Shown piece after piece: positions 60,069-64,000 of a DNA stretch of 64,000 nucleotides (position 1 is the first letter of the stretch; every line of letters begins with the position of its first letter). The notes beneath the pieces were generated by a model. The model made no database searches. It was not told the origin of the DNA and saw only the letters and a list, made by a program, of their open reading frames with translations. This DNA is from Streptomyces corallincola (GTDB taxonomy: Bacteria; Actinomycetota; Actinomycetes; Streptomycetales; Streptomycetaceae), in the NCBI RefSeq assembly GCF_019104725.1, contig NZ_JAHRXF010000027.1:1-64000 (forward strand), read 5' to 3'. The position numbers and the translations under genes were made by a program.

Positions 60069-60707
60069 TCAGCCGGTGTGCTCCGGGCCGTCCTCCGGGC
60101 GGGTCAGCCGTTCGACCAGGAGCTGCCAGCTGTCGGCCAGTGCCTCCGTCACCTCGGGTGACGGGGGCGCCGCCGGTTCGGGCTGCGCCAGATAGAGCAG
60201 GGTCGGGCCTTCCAGGGCGCCGGTGAGCTGGACGGCGAGGCTGTCCAGGTCGTGGAGGGCGAGCCCGGTCCGGCTCAGCAGCATGCGCAGATGGACACGG
60301 GTGATGGTGAACTCGCCCGCGGGAGTGGGCTCGTTGCGGTCGATGGCCGCGCGGACGATCGCGTGGTGGTCGCGCAGGAAGGCGATCCGTGCCCGGCCGT
60401 ACGCGATCATGCGGGTCACCGGGTCGGCGCCGGGTCCCAGCGGGGGCGGCCCCTGCATCACCTGCCGCTGGAAGCACGCCTCGTCGGCGTCGAGCAGGGC
60501 GCGGAAGATCCCGGCACGGGTGCCGAAGCGGCGGAAGACGGTGCCCTTGCCCAGTCCGGCGCGTTCCGCGAGGCCGTCCATCGTGACCCGCTCCACCCCT
60601 TCCTCGGCCACCATCGCGCGCGCCGCGCACAGCAGCAGCTCGCGGTTGCGCACGGCGTCGGCGCGCTCGGCGCGGGGCTTTCCGAAGGGCACGACTGGTC
60701 CGGTCAC
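60069..60707 (-). CDS. TetR-family regulator divergent from azoR
   Basis: A 212-aa repressor. HTH region: LLLCAARAMVAEEGVERVTM, DGLAERAGLGKGTVFRRFGT, RAGIFRALL. The C-terminal ligand domain is Ala/Pro-rich at the end. It starts at GTG 60707. The 144-bp region shared with the azoreductase gene includes GTAAAGTCCGTTTGT, but no clean inverted repeat. It probably regulates the divergent gene, as in many TetR-reductase pairs. Convergent with the chitosanase gene, with 3 bp between stops. Confidence 0.88.
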   Translation of the reverse strand: MTGPVVPFGKPRAERADAVRNRELLLCAARAMVAEEGVERVTMDGLAERAGLGKGTVFRRFGTRAGIFRALLDADEACFQRQVMQGPPPLGPGADPVTRMIAYGRARIAFLRDHHAIVRAAIDRNEPTPAGEFTITRVHLRMLLSRTGLALHDLDSLAVQLTGALEGPTLLYLAQPEPAAPPSPEVTEALADSWQLLVERLTRPEDGPEHTG

Positions 60708-60851
60708 AGGGACAACCTATCCGGTGGAACAAGAAGCGGGGTAAAGTCCGTTTGTGTGAGGGCGGTGCCGATCTCGGCGCGTCCCCTCGCCGTGTCCGGC
60801 GTGCCCGCGCACGCCCGCACCGCTTGTTCACCTATTCCGAGGAGTCCCGTC

Positions 60852-61484
60852 ATGAAGCTGTTCCGTCTCGACAGCAGCATCCTTCCGTCCATGTCCGCGA
60901 GTGTGGAGCTGGCCGACATCGCCGAGGCCGAGTGGAAGGCCGCCCACCCCGAAGGCACCGTCGTGCGCCGCTCCCTGGGTGCCGAGCCGCTGCCCGCCCA
61001 CGCCTGGGCCGCCGCCACCACGGGCAGCTTCACCCCGGAGGACTCCCGCACCCCCGAGCAGCGGGAGGCGCTGGAGCTGGCCGCCACCCTCGCCGCCGAA
61101 CTGCAGGACGCCGACGTGGTGATCCTGGGCGCGCCGCTCTACAACTACGGCGTCTCGCAGCACTTCAAGACCTGGGTGGACCTCGTCATCGCGGGCGCCG
61201 GTGCGGCCACCCCGGTGCTCAAGAGCACGCCCACGCTGCTGATCACCGCACTCGGCGGCGGCTACGGCCCCGGCACCCCGCGTGAGGGCTGGGACCACTC
61301 GACCGCGTACCTGGAGCGCATCGTCGGCGACCTGTGGCAGGCCGAGCTGACCCTGGTCAAGCGGGAGCTGACGGTCGCCGCCACCACGCCGGAGATGGAG
61401 TCGCTGCGCGACCTCGCGGCCTCCCTGCACGACACCGCCCGCGACAACGCCCGCGAGGCGGGCCGGGCGCTCGCCGGGAACTGA
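60852..61484 (+). CDS. azoR: FMN-dependent NADH-azoreductase
   Basis: A 210-aa flavodoxin-fold reductase that reduces azo dyes and quinones with NADH and FMN. KLFRLDSSILPSMSASVELA is the phosphate-binding entrance; LQDADVVILGAPLYNYGVSQ, HFKTWVDLVIAG and TALGGGYGPGTPREGWDHST match AzoR. Quinone detoxification is a likely natural role. GAGGAG lies 8 nt before the ATG at 60852. Confidence 0.93.
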   Translation: MKLFRLDSSILPSMSASVELADIAEAEWKAAHPEGTVVRRSLGAEPLPAHAWAAATTGSFTPEDSRTPEQREALELAATLAAELQDADVVILGAPLYNYGVSQHFKTWVDLVIAGAGAATPVLKSTPTLLITALGGGYGPGTPREGWDHSTAYLERIVGDLWQAELTLVKRELTVAATTPEMESLRDLAASLHDTARDNAREAGRALAGN

Positions 61485-61562
61485 CCCCGGCCGCACGGGT
61501 TCACCGGCACCGCGTTCCCCCCTCGCCGGGGCGGCACGCGGTGCCGTGGCGCGTCCGGCGCC

Positions 61563-62165
61563 TCAGAGTGCCGGGGCCGCGTGGGCCGTCACCGGCGGAG
61601 GGGCGAGGACCGCGCGGGCCTGGCCCGAGGTGACGCGCTGGACGACGAGGATGCCAAGGACGCCCGCCACCACCACGAGCACCGAGATCGCCAGCGACAC
61701 CGGGAGCCGCTCCTGCCCGAACACCGCTCCGCCGAGCAGCGACAGCACCCCGTGCCCCACCCACGCGCCCCACCAGACGTTCACCAGCCGCGCGTCCCTC
61801 GGCGCGACCGCACCCCGCGAGCTCGCCCCGTGCACCTGGAGCACCAGACCGCGCGGCACCCACAGGTTCATCAGCGGGATCAGCCAGGCCACGATCGCGA
61901 GCACGCGTGACACCGGCAACCGCCCCGCACTGAGCACCGCCGCGTTGCGGCGGCAGCGCGCGAACCACACCAGGAACAGCACCACCACGACTACTGTGAC
62001 CCGAACATAGAGCGGCATGGCCCACGGCGGCACGGACCCGGAACCTGCCGGGCGCGACCGTACGAACAGCGCGTACCAGACGTCCGCGACGGTCGCCGCG
62101 GCGAGCGCCGCCTGCGCGCAACGGGCCGACGCCCAGGGTGCCTTGACGGGGGAATCGGGTATCAC
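61563..62165 (-). CDS. DUF4328 membrane protein
   Basis: A 200-aa membrane protein with about four helices. The DUF4328 signature region is FARCRRNAAVLSAGRLPVSR, VLAIVAWLIPLMNLWVPRGL, then VNVWWGAWVGHG. Function unknown in all organisms known to me. It starts at GTG 62165 with AGGTCACC upstream. Divergent from pgm. Confidence 0.82.
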   Translation of the reverse strand: MIPDSPVKAPWASARCAQAALAAATVADVWYALFVRSRPAGSGSVPPWAMPLYVRVTVVVVVLFLVWFARCRRNAAVLSAGRLPVSRVLAIVAWLIPLMNLWVPRGLVLQVHGASSRGAVAPRDARLVNVWWGAWVGHGVLSLLGGAVFGQERLPVSLAISVLVVVAGVLGILVVQRVTSGQARAVLAPPPVTAHAAPAL

Positions 62166-62383
62166 GGTGACCTGGCTCTCTCGGGACGCGCGGGCGGCCG
62201 TACACGGGACCATCCGGCGGGAGGGGTGGCCGCTTCCGGCGGAGTCGCCGCGGGCCGGTCGGATCATACGTGCGACGGGGTACCCGGTCCTCCCCGGTAC
62301 CGGGGGCGCACTCGCCCGGCGGGCCGCGGACAAGGAAGATGTGCGCAGGACGATCATCCCACCGACGCGGAGGAGCGGAATTC
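62166..62383. other. Divergent gap between DUF4328 and pgm
   Basis: A 218-bp region. GGAGGAGCGG at about 62369-62378 is the ribosome site of pgm. No clear inverted repeat or consensus promoter was seen, and no additional ORF is supported. Confidence 0.5.
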
Positions 62384-64000
62384 ATGCCGCACGAGCGTGC
62401 CGGCCGACCGGCCGGACCCGAGGACCTTGTCGATGTGGCCCGACTGGTCACGGCGTACTACGCGCTGCACCCCGACCCCGCCGACCCGGCCCAGCGGGTG
62501 GCGTTCGGGACGTCGGGGCACCGGGGCTCGTCCCTGGCCACCGCGTTCAACGAGGACCACATCGCCGCCACCAGCCAGGCCATCTGCGAGTACCGCGCCG
62601 CCCAGGGCGTGACCGGGCCGCTGTTCCTCGGCGCCGACACGCACGCCCTGTCCGAGCCCGCGCGGGTCACCGCGCTGGAGGTGTTCGCCGCCAATGGTGT
62701 CACCGTGCTCATCGACAGCGCGGACGGCTACACCCCGACCCCGGCCGTCTCGCACGCCATCCTCACCCATAACCGCGACCGGGGCTCCGGCCTCGCGGAC
62801 GGCGTGGTCGTCACCCCGTCGCACAACCCGCCCGCCGACGGCGGCTTCAAGTACAACCCGCCCAGCGGCGGCCCCGCCGCCTCCGAGGCGACCTCCTGGA
62901 TCCAGGACCGCGCCAACCAGATCATCGCGGCCGGGCTGAAGGACGTGCAGCGGCTCTCGTACACCCGCGCGCTCGCCGCCGACACCACACAGCGGTACGA
63001 CTTCCTCGGCACCTACGTCGCCGATCTGCCCGCCGTGCTGGACCTGGACGCCGTCCGCGCGGCCGGGGTGCGCATCGGGGCCGACCCGCTCGGCGGCGCC
63101 TCGGTCGCCTACTGGGGCCGGATCGCGGAGGAGCACGGGATCGACCTGACCGTGGTCAACCCGCACACCGATCCCGCCTGGCGGTTCATGACGCTCGACT
63201 GGGACGGCAAGATCCGCATGGACTGCTCGTCGCCGTACGCGATGGCCTCCCTCATCGAGCGGCGCGACCGGTTCCGGATCTCGACCGGGAACGACGCCGA
63301 CGCCGACCGGCACGGCATCGTCACCCCCGACGCCGGGCTGATGAACCCCAACCACTATCTCGCGGTGGCCATTTCCTACCTCTACCGCAACCGCCCCGAG
63401 TGGCCGGTGGACGCGGGCGTCGGCAAGACCCTCGTCTCCTCCACGATGATCGACCGGGTCGCCGCCGACCTCGGGCGTCCGCTCGTCGAAGTGCCCGTCG
63501 GCTTCAAGTGGTTCGTGGACGGACTGGCGGGCGGCACCCTCGGGTTCGGCGGCGAGGAGTCCGCCGGGGCGTCCTTCCTGCGCCGGGACGGCTCGGTGTG
63601 GACCACCGACAAGGACGGCATCCTGCTCGCCCTGCTCGCCTCGGAGATCACCGCCGTCACCGGCCGTACGCCCTCCGAGCACTACGCCGACCTCACCGGC
63701 CGGTTCGGCAGCCCCGCCTACGCCCGGATCGACGCGCCCGCGAACCGTGAACAGAAGGCGCTGCTGGCCAAGTTGTCGCCCGAGCAGGTCACCGCCGCCA
63801 CCCTCGCGGGCGAGGAGGTCACCGGTGTGCTCACCGAGGCACCCGGCAACGGGGCGCCCATCGGCGGGATTAAGGTCACCACCGCCAACTCCTGGTTCGC
63901 GGCCCGCCCTTCGGGCACCGAGGACGTCTACAAGGTGTACGCCGAGTCCTTCCTCGGCGCCGACCACCTCGCGCGGGTGCAGGACGAGGCCCAGGGCGTG
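62384..64000 (+). CDS. pgm: Phosphoglucomutase (alpha-D-glucose), C-terminus beyond window
   Basis: 539 codons are visible of an approximately 546-residue enzyme that interconverts glucose-1- and glucose-6-phosphate. Opening HPDPADPAQRVAFGTSGHRG, S; phosphoserine loop VVVTPSHNPPADGGFKYNPP (Ser of TPSHNP); metal loop STGNDADADRHGIV; sugar loop GFGGEESAGASFLRRDG; phosphate loop FAARPSGTEDVYKVYAESF. It supplies glucose-1-phosphate for glycogen, linking with glgX and glgE at the other end of the window. GGAGGAG precedes the ATG at 62384. Confidence 0.96.
   Translation, partial: MPHERAGRPAGPEDLVDVARLVTAYYALHPDPADPAQRVAFGTSGHRGSSLATAFNEDHIAATSQAICEYRAAQGVTGPLFLGADTHALSEPARVTALEVFAANGVTVLIDSADGYTPTPAVSHAILTHNRDRGSGLADGVVVTPSHNPPADGGFKYNPPSGGPAASEATSWIQDRANQIIAAGLKDVQRLSYTRALAADTTQRYDFLGTYVADLPAVLDLDAVRAAGVRIGADPLGGASVAYWGRIAEEHGIDLTVVNPHTDPAWRFMTLDWDGKIRMDCSSPYAMASLIERRDRFRISTGNDADADRHGIVTPDAGLMNPNHYLAVAISYLYRNRPEWPVDAGVGKTLVSSTMIDRVAADLGRPLVEVPVGFKWFVDGLAGGTLGFGGEESAGASFLRRDGSVWTTDKDGILLALLASEITAVTGRTPSEHYADLTGRFGSPAYARIDAPANREQKALLAKLSPEQVTAATLAGEEVTGVLTEAPGNGAPIGGIKVTTANSWFAARPSGTEDVYKVYAESFLGADHLARVQDEAQGV

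Noticed and set aside
60708..60851. TetR operator between the TetR and azoR genes
   Set aside because: GTAAAGTCCGTTTGT looks like a half-site, but no second half with sensible spacing could be found.

Overview
The window is chromosomal DNA from a high-GC actinomycete, almost certainly a Streptomyces. GC content is very high, codon third positions are strongly G/C, many genes start at GTG, and stop/start pairs often overlap (ATGA, GTGA). The gene content is typical of the genus: GlgE, a SigB-family sigma factor, GH64 glucanase, GH46 chitosanase, class F sortase, DUF5133, DUF4328 and a graspetide locus. No rRNA, tRNA, phage, insertion sequence or CRISPR array was recognised. The first gene (glgE) and the last (pgm) run off the window ends.

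1-14.1 kb: glycogen/trehalose metabolism (glgE, and glgX coupled to a degenerate HATPase-like gene), a VOC protein, a SigB-type sigma factor, a MarR-ABC drug-export operon with a clear operator, an ATP-dependent DNA ligase next to a stand-alone hemC, an XRE/DUF2690 membrane regulator, a secreted SH3 protein and a DoxX-bcp pair. 14.1-24.3 kb: oxidoreductases, a metallophosphoesterase, a GH64 beta-1,3-glucanase with a LacI/CebR-type operator on its promoter, a dienelactone hydrolase, a YrdC protein and a PucR-type regulator.

24.4-28.1 kb: a secreted serine hydrolase, then a graspetide (omega-ester peptide) locus on the minus strand. The order is precursor tgmA, ATP-grasp ligase tgmB, and a closely following Gfo/Idh/MocA oxidoreductase where related loci often carry a methyltransferase. 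28.2-37.8 kb: fructosamine kinase, Vgb-like lyase, a repetitive Asp/Gly-rich secreted protein with a class F sortase, a TetR-SGNH hydrolase operon with a perfect 25-bp operator, a long-form GAPDH, a PIG-V-type mannosyltransferase and an alpha/beta hydrolase.

38.1-42.5 kb: the selenocysteine operon selA-selB-selD; no selC was found. 42.8-50.1 kb: a signalling block with a giant soluble hybrid histidine kinase (six 92-residue HAMP-type repeats), an unannotated 34-codon ORF overlapping both neighbours, an ANTAR-GAF-PAS-PP2C phosphatase, and a convergent RsbW-like ATPase. This looks like a stress or sigma-factor control module. 50.4-57.5 kb: CsbD, a leaderless MarR with a DHA2 exporter, DedA, a KhtT/KhtU-like cation:proton antiporter operon, a 56-aa zinc-ribbon protein and an aldo/keto reductase. 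57.5-64 kb: a ProP-type transporter, a Tat-exported chitosanase behind a CsnR-type palindrome, a TetR-azoreductase pair, a DUF4328 membrane protein and phosphoglucomutase.
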